The position numbers and the translations under genes were made by a program. The notes beneath the pieces are model-generated. The model saw nothing but the letters and a program-made list of their open reading frames with translations. It ran no database searches and was not told the origin of the DNA. 64,000 nucleotides of DNA from Fundidesulfovibrio soli (GTDB lineage: Bacteria; Desulfobacterota; Desulfovibrionia; Desulfovibrionales; Desulfovibrionaceae). The stretch covers positions 1 to 64,000 of the forward strand of contig NZ_JAKZKW010000009.1 of the NCBI RefSeq assembly GCF_022808695.1. Direction: 5' to 3'. Of the stretch, positions 1-8,692 are shown in pieces (position 1 is the first letter of the stretch; each line of letters begins with the position of its first letter).

Positions 1-41
1 CGGGGTACGCCGATATTCTTCAAATATATCGGCGTACCCCG
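1..41. repeat. Perfect hairpin with 9-base loop TCTTCAAAT (copy 1)
   Basis: A perfect 16-bp stem (left arm CGGGGTACGCCGATAT) encloses the 9-base loop TCTTCAAAT. The same loop, flanked by GATRT on the left and AYATC on the right, recurs at 45732-45802 on an otherwise unrelated, longer stem. There is no T-run after either arm, so it is not a typical intrinsic terminator. The element may begin before the window. Confidence 0.8.
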
Positions 42-120
42 CCCCGCAGGCACGTCGGGCTGGCGTTTGAACCTACCAGTGCTGACGGAAAGCCACGATA
101 CAGGACGGGCGGGCGATACG

Positions 121-179
121 GGAGCGAAGCGGAATGGGAGTCCAGAGGGCCGAAGGCCCTTTGGCCGCCGGCGGCATCT
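121..179 (-). repeat. Intergenic palindromic repeat family A, copy 1
   Basis: Read on the minus strand it has the family A layout: GCCGCCGGCGGCC flank, a stem AAAGGGCC / GGCCCTCT around the loop TTC, then GGACTCCC and a CGCTTCGC end. Other copies lie at 12931-12992, 13130-13228, 30642-30701 and 45614-45680. The rest of 1-263 shows no gene. Confidence 0.75.
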
Positions 180-205
180 ACTCAGCGTAATATCAGGCAA
201 CCATG

Positions 206-236
206 AAAAAAACGCCACCGCCCCTCATGCGGGGCA
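206..236 (-). terminator. Possible terminator of the dsr operon
   Basis: On the minus strand, about 30 bases after the dsrN stop, a GCCCC/GGGGC hairpin with a 6-base loop is followed a few bases later by a run of seven T. The stem is short and separated from the T-run, so this is moderate evidence only. Confidence 0.45.
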
Positions 237-263
237 AACCGAACCCGGAGGCCGCCGTTTTCT

Positions 264-1670
264 TCAGCCAGGCCGTCCGGCCCTGAACGCGGCCGCCGCG
301 CGCACAAAATTCTCCGCCCAATGGGGCACCCCCAGGGCGTGAATATGCGTGTACGCCGCGAAGGTATTGCCGCTCACCGCGCCGTCCATCCCCTCCAGCA
401 TCCCCGCCCCCCGCTCCATGCGCAGTGCCAGCACGGGCGACTCGCCGTGCCCGGTGTAGCGCGACTGGGCCAGGCACTTGGAGTAGTGGAACTCGTGGCC
501 GCGAAGCACGGCCCCGACCGGATGGAAGGTGTTCCGCGCCACCACGGTGGCCTCGGCGTACCCCAGGCCCTGCGGGCGGGCGCACAGCGTTGTGGCCAAC
601 GGGAAGACCCCGGCCATGGGGTAGATGGCCCCCTCGGTGTGCAGCTCCTCGCAGAGATACATGAACCCGCCGCATTCGGCGTAAATAGGCGCGCCGGACT
701 CCGACAGGGTGCGCACCCTGGTGCGCACGGAAATGTTGTCCGCCAGGGCCTGGGCCTGGGTCTCGGGGAACCCGCCGCCCAGATAGAGGCCGTCCAGCTC
801 CGGCCAGGGGTCGGCGGAAAGCAGGCTGACCTCCACGAGCTCGGCCCCGGCCCGGCTCAAGGCCTCCAGGTTCTCCTGGTAGTAGAACCACAGCGCGGCA
901 TCCAGGACGTAACCGATGCGAGGGGCCTGCCCATCGGCCCGGGCGGGCCAGATATCGCCCCGGGGCACGGCCAGATGCGGTGCGGCGCGTGCGATGCCGA
1001 GCAGGCGCGGAAGGTCGCAGTTGTCGGCCATGACCTTGGCGATGCCTTCGAGGATGGCCTCCTGGCCTTCGTACTCGCGGTTGGAGATGAGCCCCATGTG
1101 CCGCTCGGGGATGGGGTTCTCGCGCAGCTTGGGCAGCGTGCCCAGCACGGGCACGTCGGTGTACTGCTCGATGGCCTCGCGCAGGATCCGGCGATGGCGC
1201 TCGCCCGCGGTGCGGTTCAGGATGACGCCCGCCAAGCCAGAGTCGGGTTCGAAATTCGCGCAGCCCTGCACGATGGCCGCAGCCGTGCGGGTCATCTTGG
1301 TGGCGTCGATGACCAGAACCAGCGGGGCAGCGAGCTTGCGGGCCAACTGGCTGGTGGAATAGGAGCCCAGGGCGTCGCCGCCGTCGAAGAGGCCGCGGTT
1401 GCCTTCAACGAAGGCCAGGTCGGCCTGGGCGGCCTTCTGGGCGAAGAGGCCCAGGAGCACGTCGTCCGAGAAGAGGAAGGGGTCCAGGTTGCAGGCCGGG
1501 GTTCGGGCGGAAAGCGAGAGCCAGGCCGCGTCGATGTAGTCGGGGCCTTTCTTGAAGGGGGCGACGCGCAGGCCCTGGTTCACCCAGGCGCGGGTGAGCC
1601 CCAGAGAGACGATGGTCTTACCGGAACCGCCGGACAGGCCGGCCAGGACAAGGCGGGGGATGGAAATCAT
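264..1670 (-). CDS. dsrN: DsrN-type cobyrinate a,c-diamide synthase family amidase (siroheme amidation)
   Basis: A CobB/CbiA-family glutamine amidotransferase of about 468 aa. The N-terminal ATP-binding domain starts with a P-loop-like GLSGGSGKT. The C-terminal class I amidotransferase domain has the nucleophile cysteine in AECGGFMYL. Within the dsr operon this family is called DsrN and is thought to amidate siroheme for the DsrAB cofactor; a role in cobyrinate a,c-diamide synthesis in cobalamin biosynthesis cannot be excluded. It is last in dsrA-dsrB-dsrD-dsrN, about 117 bp after dsrD. I chose the ATG giving MISIPRLVLAG, the usual N-terminus. An upstream in-frame GTG at 1712 has a GGGGA stretch before it and would add 14 residues. 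Confidence 0.88.
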   Translation of the reverse strand: MISIPRLVLAGLSGGSGKTIVSLGLTRAWVNQGLRVAPFKKGPDYIDAAWLSLSARTPACNLDPFLFSDDVLLGLFAQKAAQADLAFVEGNRGLFDGGDALGSYSTSQLARKLAAPLVLVIDATKMTRTAAAIVQGCANFEPDSGLAGVILNRTAGERHRRILREAIEQYTDVPVLGTLPKLRENPIPERHMGLISNREYEGQEAILEGIAKVMADNCDLPRLLGIARAAPHLAVPRGDIWPARADGQAPRIGYVLDAALWFYYQENLEALSRAGAELVEVSLLSADPWPELDGLYLGGGFPETQAQALADNISVRTRVRTLSESGAPIYAECGGFMYLCEELHTEGAIYPMAGVFPLATTLCARPQGLGYAEATVVARNTFHPVGAVLRGHEFHYSKCLAQSRYTGHGESPVLALRMERGAGMLEGMDGAVSGNTFAAYTHIHALGVPHWAENFVRAAAAFRAGRPG

Positions 1671-1787
1671 GTGGGGTGTGGAGCGCCCAGGCCCCAGAGG
1701 CTCACGCCCCACGCCATCTTCCCCGTGGGCAGGAGTCCAAGGGGAAGAGGCGCATGGGACGGGAAAAAGTTAGGAGTCCCGAACGGG

Positions 1788-2027
1788 CTATTCGCCTTCT
1801 TCGGTGGCGTGCTGCTTGCCAGCGCCCTTGAGGCCGATCATGGTGGTGGAGCCCGAGGACCAATATTCCAGGGTGCCCTCGGCAACCATGGTGTTCACCA
1901 GCTTGGAAACCGCCATCTTCTTCATGTCGGGAAGGAAGGCGTAGAAGTCCTTCAGGTAGAACTTGGACTTGTTGGTCTTGGACTTCAGGGTTTCGACGAT
2001 CAAGGCTTTGGCTTCGGCATCATCCAT
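1788..2027 (-). CDS. dsrD: Dissimilatory sulfite reductase accessory protein DsrD
   Basis: A small 79-aa protein with the DsrD winged-helix fold signature: a lysine-rich helix early on (SKTNKSKFYLKDF), PDMKKMAVSKLVNTMV in the middle, and the hallmark EYWSSGSTTMIGLKGAGKQ near the C-terminus. Length matches Desulfovibrio DsrD (about 78 aa). Published work describes DsrD as an activator of sulfite reduction by DsrAB rather than a DNA-binding protein. It lies about 60 bp downstream of dsrB on the same strand, with an AGGTGA ribosome-binding site, and is surely co-transcribed. Confidence 0.95.
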   Translation of the reverse strand: MDDAEAKALIVETLKSKTNKSKFYLKDFYAFLPDMKKMAVSKLVNTMVAEGTLEYWSSGSTTMIGLKGAGKQHATEEGE

Positions 2028-2086
2028 GAATCACCTCGTTTAGAGCCGGGGGCGCGGACAAGGTCCGCACCCCCGGGTTTGTCGTC

Positions 2087-3232
2087 TTAGAACTTGAAGT
2101 TGGTGGACTGACGCCAGGTGAAGTACGCCGGATCGCGGAAGTCGTCGATCAGGTGGTGGGTGAAGTCCAGCTCACACTTCTCGAAGAAGCTCTCCCAACC
2201 GATGCGCTCGGCCCAATCGCCCAGGCGCTCGTACTTGTTGGCTTCGGCGGCGTAGACCTCGATGATCTTCTTGCACACCTTGGCCAGCGTCGGCCAGCGG
2301 GGAGGCTCGTTGGGGATGAAGGCCACGGCGACCTTGGAGAACTTGGGCATGGAAATCCTGTTGGACACCTTGCCGCCGACCATGATGATCACGCCGTCGC
2401 CTTCCTTGTCGGAAAGGGGCAGCGAGGGGCACATGGTGTAGCAGTTGCCGCAGTACATGCAGCGCTCCTGGTTGACCAGGATGGTGTTGACCTTCTTTTC
2501 GCCCAGGTCATGCTTGCCGGGCTTCAGGGCGCCGGTGGGGCAGGAGGCGATGGCCAGGGGGATTTCGCACATGTTGTCCAGGTACTCGTGGTCGACGATG
2601 GGGGGCTTGCGGTGGAAGCCGACAACGGCGAGGTCCGAGCAGTGGCAGGCGCCGCACATGTTCAGGCAGCAGGCCACGGCCACGCGCACAATGGCGGGCA
2701 TGCGCATGTTGGTGAACTCTTCGAAGAGTTCGTCCATGATCACCTTCACGGTGCCCGAGGCGTCGGTGGCCGGGGTGTGGCAGTGGATCCAGCCCTGGGT
2801 GTGCACGATGTTGGAGATCGAGGCGCCGGTGCCGCCAACGGGGAACTTGTAGGAACCCGCGGCGAACTTGCGGGAGTTCAGGTCGGCCTTCATGGCCTTG
2901 GCGGTCTCCAAGGAGGTCGTCATGAACTCGATGTTGTTGCGGGTGGTCCAACGCATGTAGCCGTCGGCGTACTTCTTCGCGATCTCGCAGATCTCGCGGA
3001 TGTACTCGGTGGACACCAGGCGGGCGGTACCGGCGCGGACGGTGAACACCTTGTCGCCGGACTCGGCCTCGTGCACCAGCAGGCCGGGCTCGAGGATTTC
3101 GTGGGAGACCCACTTGCCATAGTTTTTCTCAAGAACCGGAGGCAGGAAATCCTTGAAGAACCGGGGTCCGATGTCGGAGATGCGGTTCTCCATGGGCTTC
3201 GCGGGATTGTATCCAGAAGAGACGAACGCCAT
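2087..3232 (-). CDS. dsrB: Dissimilatory sulfite reductase, beta subunit
   Basis: 381 aa. With DsrA it forms the cytoplasmic alpha2beta2 siroheme enzyme that reduces sulfite in the last step of sulfate respiration. Cys151, Cys188, Cys189 and Cys193 (in [13 protein letters not shown]) coincide with the [4Fe-4S]-siroheme ligands known in Desulfovibrio DsrB. A ferredoxin domain follows, with [12 protein letters not shown] from about residue 258. It starts 18 bp after the dsrA stop with a GGGGGAAC-type ribosome-binding site. No residue looks out of place, so it should be a fully active subunit. Confidence 0.97.
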   Translation of the reverse strand: MAFVSSGYNPAKPMENRISDIGPRFFKDFLPPVLEKNYGKWVSHEILEPGLLVHEAESGDKVFTVRAGTARLVSTEYIREICEIAKKYADGYMRWTTRNNIEFMTTSLETAKAMKADLNSRKFAAGSYKFPVGGTGASISNIVHTQGWIHCHTPATDASGTVKVIMDELFEEFTNMRMPAIVRVAVACCLNMCGACHCSDLAVVGFHRKPPIVDHEYLDNMCEIPLAIASCPTGALKPGKHDLGEKKVNTILVNQERCMYCGNCYTMCPSLPLSDKEGDGVIIMVGGKVSNRISMPKFSKVAVAFIPNEPPRWPTLAKVCKKIIEVYAAEANKYERLGDWAERIGWESFFEKCELDFTHHLIDDFRDPAYFTWRQSTNFKF

Positions 3233-3250
3233 GTTTTGTTCCCCCTTGTT

Positions 3251-4564
3251 TTAGCGCTGATGCAGTTTGCGGTACTCGTTGATGTCACGGGTCCAGCCGC
3301 CGGGAACCTCATCTTCCTTCCAGAAGATGTAGGGGTTGGTGCGGGGCTCCTTGACATGCTGGGCCACAGGCGTGATGCCGCACACTTCCAGAGCCTTCTG
3401 GAAGCCGAGGCGCTTCAGGGTTTCACCCAGGCGCTCGCGGTTCTTGCCTTCGTCCATCCACCAGTCCCAAATGGACTCGATGACTTCCTTGATCTCGTCG
3501 AACGGATCGTCCGCCGGGATGAAGGGCACGAGCAGGGAGCTCATCTGGGCGCCGTCGAGAATGGGGGCCTTGGCGCCGATGAGGATGGAGGCGCCGCGCT
3601 CGTCACCGATGCGCAGGGCCTTGGGCATGACGTTGATGCAGTGCATGCAGCGGTAGCAGTTCTTGGTGTCGATCTCGAGCTTGCCGCCCTCGTACTTCAT
3701 GCACTGGGTGGGGCACAGGCCGATGACTTCCTTCTGGATGTCGAACTTGCCCCAGTCGCGACCGGCGTGGGCGCCGGCGTTGGGGGGAATCTCGCCGCCG
3801 ACGTAGGCCTTCACAGCGGCCTGGTCGATCTTGATGTCGTCCTTCCAGGTGCCGATGATGGAGAAGTCGGAGCGGGCGATGGCGGCCACGCAGCCGTTGG
3901 GGCAGCCGTCAAACTTGAACTTGAACTTGTAGGGGAACTGCGGGCGGTGCAGCATGTCCTGGTATTCGTTGGTCAGCGTGTGGCACATGAGCTGGGTGTC
4001 GTAGCAAGCGTATTCGCAGCGGGACATGCCCATGCAGCAGGCCGGGGTACGCAGGTTGGAGCCGGAGCCGCCCAGGTCCTGGTTGTAGGTGTGGGTCAGC
4101 TCGTAGAAGATTTCTTCAAGCTGAGGGGTGGTGGTGCCCAACCAGATGATGTCGCCGGTGGAGCCGTGCATGTTGGTCATGCCGGAGCCGCGGAAGTCCC
4201 ACAGGTCGCACAGCTTCTCCATGTACTCGGCCGTGTAGAACAGGCCGGAGGGCTGAGCCAGACGCACGGTGTGGAAGTGGGCCACGCCGGGAAACTTTTC
4301 GGGCTGGTCGCAATAGCGGCCGATGACGCCGCCGCCGTAGCCGAACACGCCCACGATGCCGCCATGCTTCCAGTGGGTGGTGCCGTCCTCGTAGGACATT
4401 TCCAGCAGGCCCAGCAGATCGTCGATGACATCGACGGGAACCTGCTGTTCAAAGCCGCGGGGGTTGGTGTGGCGGAGCTCCGCGGCATGCTTCATGTCAG
4501 AGACGAAGCTGGGCCACGGACCGCTCTCAAGCTGGTCCAGCAACGGGGTCGGGTGTTTCGCCAT
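3251..4564 (-). CDS. dsrA: Dissimilatory sulfite reductase, alpha subunit
   Basis: 437 aa from MAKHPTPLLDQLESGPWPSF, the usual Desulfovibrio DsrA N-terminus. A longer frame from 4576 would add only MEEH, and the GGAGG at 5-base spacing supports the start at 4564. Cys177, Cys183, Cys221 and Cys225 match the siroheme-linked cluster ligands; the ferredoxin domain has NCYRCMHCINVMPKAL from about residue 302. The C-terminus ends with NPYIFWKEDEVPGGW and an arginine-rich tail, typical of the family. First gene of the operon, preceded by a 322-bp gap that should hold the promoter. Confidence 0.97.
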   Translation of the reverse strand: MAKHPTPLLDQLESGPWPSFVSDMKHAAELRHTNPRGFEQQVPVDVIDDLLGLLEMSYEDGTTHWKHGGIVGVFGYGGGVIGRYCDQPEKFPGVAHFHTVRLAQPSGLFYTAEYMEKLCDLWDFRGSGMTNMHGSTGDIIWLGTTTPQLEEIFYELTHTYNQDLGGSGSNLRTPACCMGMSRCEYACYDTQLMCHTLTNEYQDMLHRPQFPYKFKFKFDGCPNGCVAAIARSDFSIIGTWKDDIKIDQAAVKAYVGGEIPPNAGAHAGRDWGKFDIQKEVIGLCPTQCMKYEGGKLEIDTKNCYRCMHCINVMPKALRIGDERGASILIGAKAPILDGAQMSSLLVPFIPADDPFDEIKEVIESIWDWWMDEGKNRERLGETLKRLGFQKALEVCGITPVAQHVKEPRTNPYIFWKEDEVPGGWTRDINEYRKLHQR

Positions 4565-4886
4565 GTGTTCCTCCAAAAAGAGTTGTAAGAGTTACAGCCC
4601 TGTTTACGAAAATCGCGCCCCGCCCTTGCGGATGCGACGTTTTCCCGACGCGAACATACCACACGCCCGCTGCCGGACGCATGGCGCGGCCATTTCATGG
4701 GGATGGACAAAGCAGATGGATAGTCCGAGAAAATTGTCGATCATCCCAATAATCCACGCGCGTGAACTTTCTAACATGCTTTCTCCCGGGCTGCAAAGCA
4801 AAATTCCAGATGCCCGTTCACATCGGGGGTTTAGGGGCATTTAGGCTTGCCTGGGAGGGTTTAAATAGTTATATTTTTCACAAATT
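4565..4886. other. Divergent intergenic region upstream of dsrA
   Basis: 322 bp between dsrA (minus) and the CxxC protein (plus); it must carry promoters in both directions. The end next to 4887 is AT-rich (about 4858-4886), with TATATT at about 4870, a good -10 for the plus gene, and a half-site TTGTGA read on the minus strand, reminiscent of CRP/FNR-family (for example HcpR) boxes but without the second half. I found no convincing -35/-10 pair for dsr and no coding frame that looks real. Confidence 0.5.
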
Positions 4887-5546
4887 ATGAGCACCCCGAA
4901 AAGCCCCCCCGAATGCCTCCGTTGCGGAGCCTGCTGCCTGCGCGGCGGCCCCGCCCTCCATCTGGAGGACCTGCCCCTGATCGCCGCAGGCACGCTGACA
5001 CGGGCCCACCTGGTCACGCTGCGCGCCGGGGAGCCCGCCTTCGACAACGTGGCCCAGGTGATGACCACCCTGCACAGCGAACTGGTCAAAGTAGCCTGGA
5101 ACCCGCACGAGCCAGGCGTACAGCCAGGAGCCAACGCCTTCGCCTGCCGTTTCTACGCCCCCGAAGGCTCGGCCTGCCTGATCCACGAAACCCGCCCGGC
5201 AGAGTGCCGCGCCCTCTACTGCCAGGACACAGCCGCCATCGAGGCCCTCTACGCCAGGGACCGCCTGACCCGCGCCCACATCGTGGACACGCGCGGCAGC
5301 CTCTGGGAGGTCGTCTCCTTCCACGAGGAGAGCTTCCCGGCAGCCACAACCACGGCCTTGGCCCGCGCCGCCGCTCACGGCGACCGTATCGCCGCCCGGG
5401 AACTGGAGGCCCTCACTGAGGCCGAACGGCGCTTCCGCGAGGCCTTCGCCGCGCGCACGGCCCTGCCTCAACAGGAGCTGGATTTCTACTTCGGCCGCAG
5501 CCTGGCCCAGCTCTGCATCCCATTCGCCGTCAAAGCCCCCAAGTGA
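4887..5546 (+). CDS. YkgJ-family CxxCxxCC-type metal-chelating protein
   Basis: 219 aa. The N-terminus carries CLRCGACCLRGGP, the signature of the YkgJ (zinc/iron-chelating cluster) family, and later CLIHETRPAECRALYCQ supplies more cysteines. No signal peptide, so cytoplasmic. Function in this family is poorly defined; metal or cluster binding is the usual proposal. The ATG has no purine-rich ribosome-binding site in front of it: the preceding bases are an AT-rich stretch with TATATT about 12 bp upstream, so translation from a leaderless or nearly leaderless mRNA is possible. Divergent from dsrA. Confidence 0.8.
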   Translation: MSTPKSPPECLRCGACCLRGGPALHLEDLPLIAAGTLTRAHLVTLRAGEPAFDNVAQVMTTLHSELVKVAWNPHEPGVQPGANAFACRFYAPEGSACLIHETRPAECRALYCQDTAAIEALYARDRLTRAHIVDTRGSLWEVVSFHEESFPAATTTALARAAAHGDRIAARELEALTEAERRFREAFAARTALPQQELDFYFGRSLAQLCIPFAVKAPK

Positions 5547-5752
5547 GCGGAGGGGGGCCGGGCATCGCCCGTCCCTAACCGCCACATGCGCCGCCCTGCT
5601 CAATCATCCCGCCTCAGATACGGGACCGGCCAAAGCCGGACCTGACACCCCAAGCAGCCCCCCGCGGCAGGCCCTTCCAGATAAATGAGGGCGGCCTGCT
5701 CTTAGCTCAACGGGGCGCGGCATGCCACACCTGGGCGACCGAAGGTACGCCC

Positions 5753-7435
5753 CTATTGCACCCAGTCCGGGCCGAGCCGCGGCTTGACCGGATACAGATA
5801 AAGCTCGAAGCGCCTCGGGGTGCTTTCGTGCGCGTCCTCGGAGAGAATCCCGCTCCTCCCCAGGAACGCAAGGTTGACCTCGAACTCCTGGTCCGTGGGT
5901 TTCATCGGGCACTCCAGAGCGGCTTCGTTCTCCATCGTCGTCCATGCGCGCGCCTTCCGGCTTTGCGACGTGGAGAACCGCGAGGCCGCCCCGCCCGAGC
6001 GCAACTCAACCTCGACGACATTCGATACTCGGTCATCATCACGAAGATGGGGATAGAATACGGCCGCAACCTTTTCCAGTGGCTGTTTGGCCTTGAAAAC
6101 GAGCCGCAGCCGGGCATTGGCCGCGACAGACAACCTCGCGCCCATCAGCTTGACGTCGCCACCCGCTTCCGGGGTGACAATCAGATTCTGGCCGGCTCCA
6201 TGCACCAGTTCCACCACGTCATTCGCCGGGAACGTCAAAACGCCATTCTCTTCTACGGTAATCGCCACGCCCACGGGCGAATCATACCGGAGATAGGGGC
6301 CGTTCCTGCTGAACGACAAAATTCCGTCCGCATCCTTGCGCATGCGCGCCAGAACCGAAGCGGCAATTGCGGAGTTGCCCAGCGGGTTGCAGTGAAAATC
6401 CTCAGGATCAAAAAACGGCGCTTCCCCGTGGTTCATGTGCATCGACCGGAACATCGGGGTCAAATCGATGTACTTGATGCCGTTGAGCTCGCAAAAAGCG
6501 GGTATGACGGCGCTCGGAGCGTTGGCATACGTGTATATCTGTGTCACGTCGGGCACGATTACGAGCAAGAAATCAGCCCCGTCGTCAAGCGCGGCGCGGT
6601 GAATGCGCTTCACAATATCAAGATATCGCCGCCATACAGTGCTGATTGTATCTATGCGCGACTCATCAGCCATCGCATTCCGATCACTGAGCAGCGCCTT
6701 GGCTTCCTCACTCAGCTCGAGCGGCTTGTACCCGAGCCAGGCAACTGCCGGATCGGCCAGCTGCGACGTTGGGCTCGGATTGGAAATGTATTTTTCAATG
6801 TGGTGGTACCAGGGGATTTGATTCAGCCGTTTGAAAACAGCGGTGGCCATCTCGTTGAATAGCAAGTCATCCTTGACGCGCACATACTCACGGGCAACAG
6901 CCTTTGATTTATACGCGTGCCCACGCTTCAAAAAGTCAATGTCGAACAAATTGAACTGCAAAACAACGAGCTTCTTTTTGATGCTCCTGCCTTTATCAAG
7001 GTAATACAGAAGATGATCTTCAATACCAGCGCCAGCTGATCCGGCATTGACGACCTTTACGCCTCGAAATACATCAGACCCCTGAAGCAAGCTGCCGAGG
7101 ATTGCCGGAAACGTTTCCGTATCGTTGACCGATATCCCAAAGGTGTAAGAGTCGCCGAGGCAGAGCACATCCTGTCCGGAATCGTTGCCCTGTGTGGTTC
7201 CGTTGGAACGAAAGCCCTGGGGATCAATGGAATAGATATAGGGGAGCGACGGAGCCCAATAGGCCCGGGCGGTCCTGTTCGGAACATGATTGCCGGGAAC
7301 GTTTTTGAAAAAGGCAGGTACGGGCTGGATGTTGAGTAGATGAAACCCCAGCCGTTCCGCCACCTCAACCCCCAGGCACGAGTACAGGACAGCCAGGAAA
7401 ACGCTTATGGACAATAACGATATCGGCTTGCTCAT
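5753..7435 (-). CDS. SGNH-hydrolase-like membrane-anchored protein
   Basis: 560 aa from MSKPISLLSISVFLAVLYSC, a membrane anchor or uncleaved signal. Residues about 88-350 form an SGNH/GDSL hydrolase fold: LGDSYTFG with nucleophile Ser96, Asn162 in VLQFNLFD, and Asp346/His348 in DPEDFHCNP. The remaining 200 residues are beta-rich and unrecognised. Such proteins often de-acylate or acylate exopolysaccharide or cell-wall sugars (AlgJ/AlgX-like), which is inference here. Base composition is clearly less GC-rich than its neighbours, suggesting acquisition. Start is uncertain: an open frame continues to 7546 without a better N-terminus, and the ATG at 7435 has no Shine-Dalgarno, only an AT-rich GTTATATT just upstream. 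Confidence 0.75.
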   Translation of the reverse strand: MSKPISLLSISVFLAVLYSCLGVEVAERLGFHLLNIQPVPAFFKNVPGNHVPNRTARAYWAPSLPYIYSIDPQGFRSNGTTQGNDSGQDVLCLGDSYTFGISVNDTETFPAILGSLLQGSDVFRGVKVVNAGSAGAGIEDHLLYYLDKGRSIKKKLVVLQFNLFDIDFLKRGHAYKSKAVAREYVRVKDDLLFNEMATAVFKRLNQIPWYHHIEKYISNPSPTSQLADPAVAWLGYKPLELSEEAKALLSDRNAMADESRIDTISTVWRRYLDIVKRIHRAALDDGADFLLVIVPDVTQIYTYANAPSAVIPAFCELNGIKYIDLTPMFRSMHMNHGEAPFFDPEDFHCNPLGNSAIAASVLARMRKDADGILSFSRNGPYLRYDSPVGVAITVEENGVLTFPANDVVELVHGAGQNLIVTPEAGGDVKLMGARLSVAANARLRLVFKAKQPLEKVAAVFYPHLRDDDRVSNVVEVELRSGGAASRFSTSQSRKARAWTTMENEAALECPMKPTDQEFEVNLAFLGRSGILSEDAHESTPRRFELYLYPVKPRLGPDWVQ

Positions 7436-7609
7436 TGGGAATATAACAATACACTGTGCATGATGCCCACCGCAGCGCATCCCCCCTGCCAGACTCCGGG
7501 CAAGGAACGGCTGCAAAGGGGGCAACGCGGGGGCTGGACGGGCCACGTCATTGCCGGCAGGGCAGAGTCTCCGCCCCGCCTGCTCCGGCCATTCTGAAGC
7601 CCGGACCGC

Positions 7610-8098
7610 CTATTGAGGCTTCTGCGGGGCCATCTGCCCAAGCCCGGGATCGATCATGGGGTTCGGCCCCGGGTCGGGACGCACCGCCGCGTTGGCCTTC
7701 TGCACCGCCGGGTCGCTGGGCGGCCCGAAGTCGAAGTACATGCGGCAGTACTTCTCGCACCAGTCCGTGGCGTTGTTGATGGCCGACTCGCAGCCGTACA
7801 TGTTGTACTGACGCCACTTGGCCAGCTGCATCTCGTTGCAGCCCTTGATGCAGTCGGCCTTGTCGGCGTGCTCCTGGGCGAGATAGCTCTGGAAGTCACG
7901 GCAGAGGCCGTCGTCCATGCAGTTGGTGTTGACCTGGGCAGGCCAGCAAAAACCGTAGAACTCACCCAGGGTCATGGGCCGGTCGAACCCGTAGGTCACT
8001 CCTTTTCCCGCCTGATTCGCGCAACCGCCAAGGGATGCTGCCATCAGCAACGTCAGGGCCAAATACGCAAGGTTCGCGAACGAAAAGGGGTGGTGCAT
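7610..8098 (-). CDS. Cysteine-rich small lipoprotein, function unknown
   Basis: 162 aa. The N-terminus is a lipoprotein signal (hydrophobic LAYLALTLLMAASL then lipobox LGGC, Cys26). The mature part has about ten further cysteines in pairs (for example CNTNC-like and CEKYC spacing) and a proline-rich tail, so several disulfides in the periplasm are likely. I do not recognise the family. It begins 13 bp after the yajQ stop with GAGGT at 5-base spacing, so the two form an operon. Confidence 0.75.
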   Translation of the reverse strand: MHHPFSFANLAYLALTLLMAASLGGCANQAGKGVTYGFDRPMTLGEFYGFCWPAQVNTNCMDDGLCRDFQSYLAQEHADKADCIKGCNEMQLAKWRQYNMYGCESAINNATDWCEKYCRMYFDFGPPSDPAVQKANAAVRPDPGPNPMIDPGLGQMAPQKPQ

Positions 8099-8111
8099 GG
8101 TGACCTCTGTT

Positions 8112-8603
8112 TCAGCTTTTCATGTTTATGTACTGCAGGGGGGTGGGCAGCTCCTTGCCGCCCAGGAGCTGGATGACGGCCTGGAGGTCGTCGATCTTCT
8201 TGCCGGTGACGCGGACCATGTCGTCCATGATCTGGGCCTGGACCTTGATCTTGGACTCCTTGATCAAGGCCACGATCTTCTTGGCCGTGTCCTTGTCGAT
8301 GCCTTCCGTGATCTTGGCCTCAAGGCGCACGGTTGAACCGCCAGCGGGCTTGACCTCGCCGAACTCGACGGAGCGGGTGTCCACCTTGCGTTTGACCAGG
8401 TTGCCGATGAGCATGTCGCGCACGGCCTTGGCGCGCATATCGCTCTCCGTGGTGACCACGATGACCTTGTCCTTCTTGTTCAGGCTCACCTCGGTCTTGG
8501 ACCCGCGGAAGTCGAAACGGGTGGCGATCTCCTTGACCGTGTTGTTCACGGCGTTATCCACTTCCTGAAGATCGACCTTGCTGACTGCGTCGAAAGAAGG
8601 CAT
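8112..8603 (-). CDS. yajQ: YajQ-family nucleotide-binding protein
   Basis: 163 aa, the family's usual length. [20 protein letters not shown] at the start, TRFDFRGSK, the central [12 protein letters not shown] and the C-terminal QVIQLLGG-type helix followed by PLQYINMK are all diagnostic. Two ferredoxin-like domains are expected. Xanthomonas homologues bind cyclic di-GMP; whether this one does is unknown, but the window is rich in c-di-GMP-type proteins. AGGAG ribosome-binding site at 6 bases. Followed at 13 bp by a lipoprotein gene. Confidence 0.93.
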   Translation of the reverse strand: MPSFDAVSKVDLQEVDNAVNNTVKEIATRFDFRGSKTEVSLNKKDKVIVVTTESDMRAKAVRDMLIGNLVKRKVDTRSVEFGEVKPAGGSTVRLEAKITEGIDKDTAKKIVALIKESKIKVQAQIMDDMVRVTGKKIDDLQAVIQLLGGKELPTPLQYINMKS

Positions 8604-8692
8604 GAAATTCTCCTGTATTGGCGGGGATGCCGTATGATCGCATTATCTACAGACAGTCGCAACGCTTTGCAACCCCGAGGGGCGCGGGGCGG

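Noticed and set aside
321-2090. Long plus-strand frame of 589 codons opposite dsrN and dsrD
   Set aside because: It is antisense to conserved genes; long antisense frames are expected in such GC-rich DNA, and the protein is low-complexity (Gly, His, Ala, Gln).
2153-4588. 811-codon plus-strand frame opposite dsrAB
   Set aside because: Antisense to two unmistakable genes, with no domain and a biased His/Gly/Val composition.
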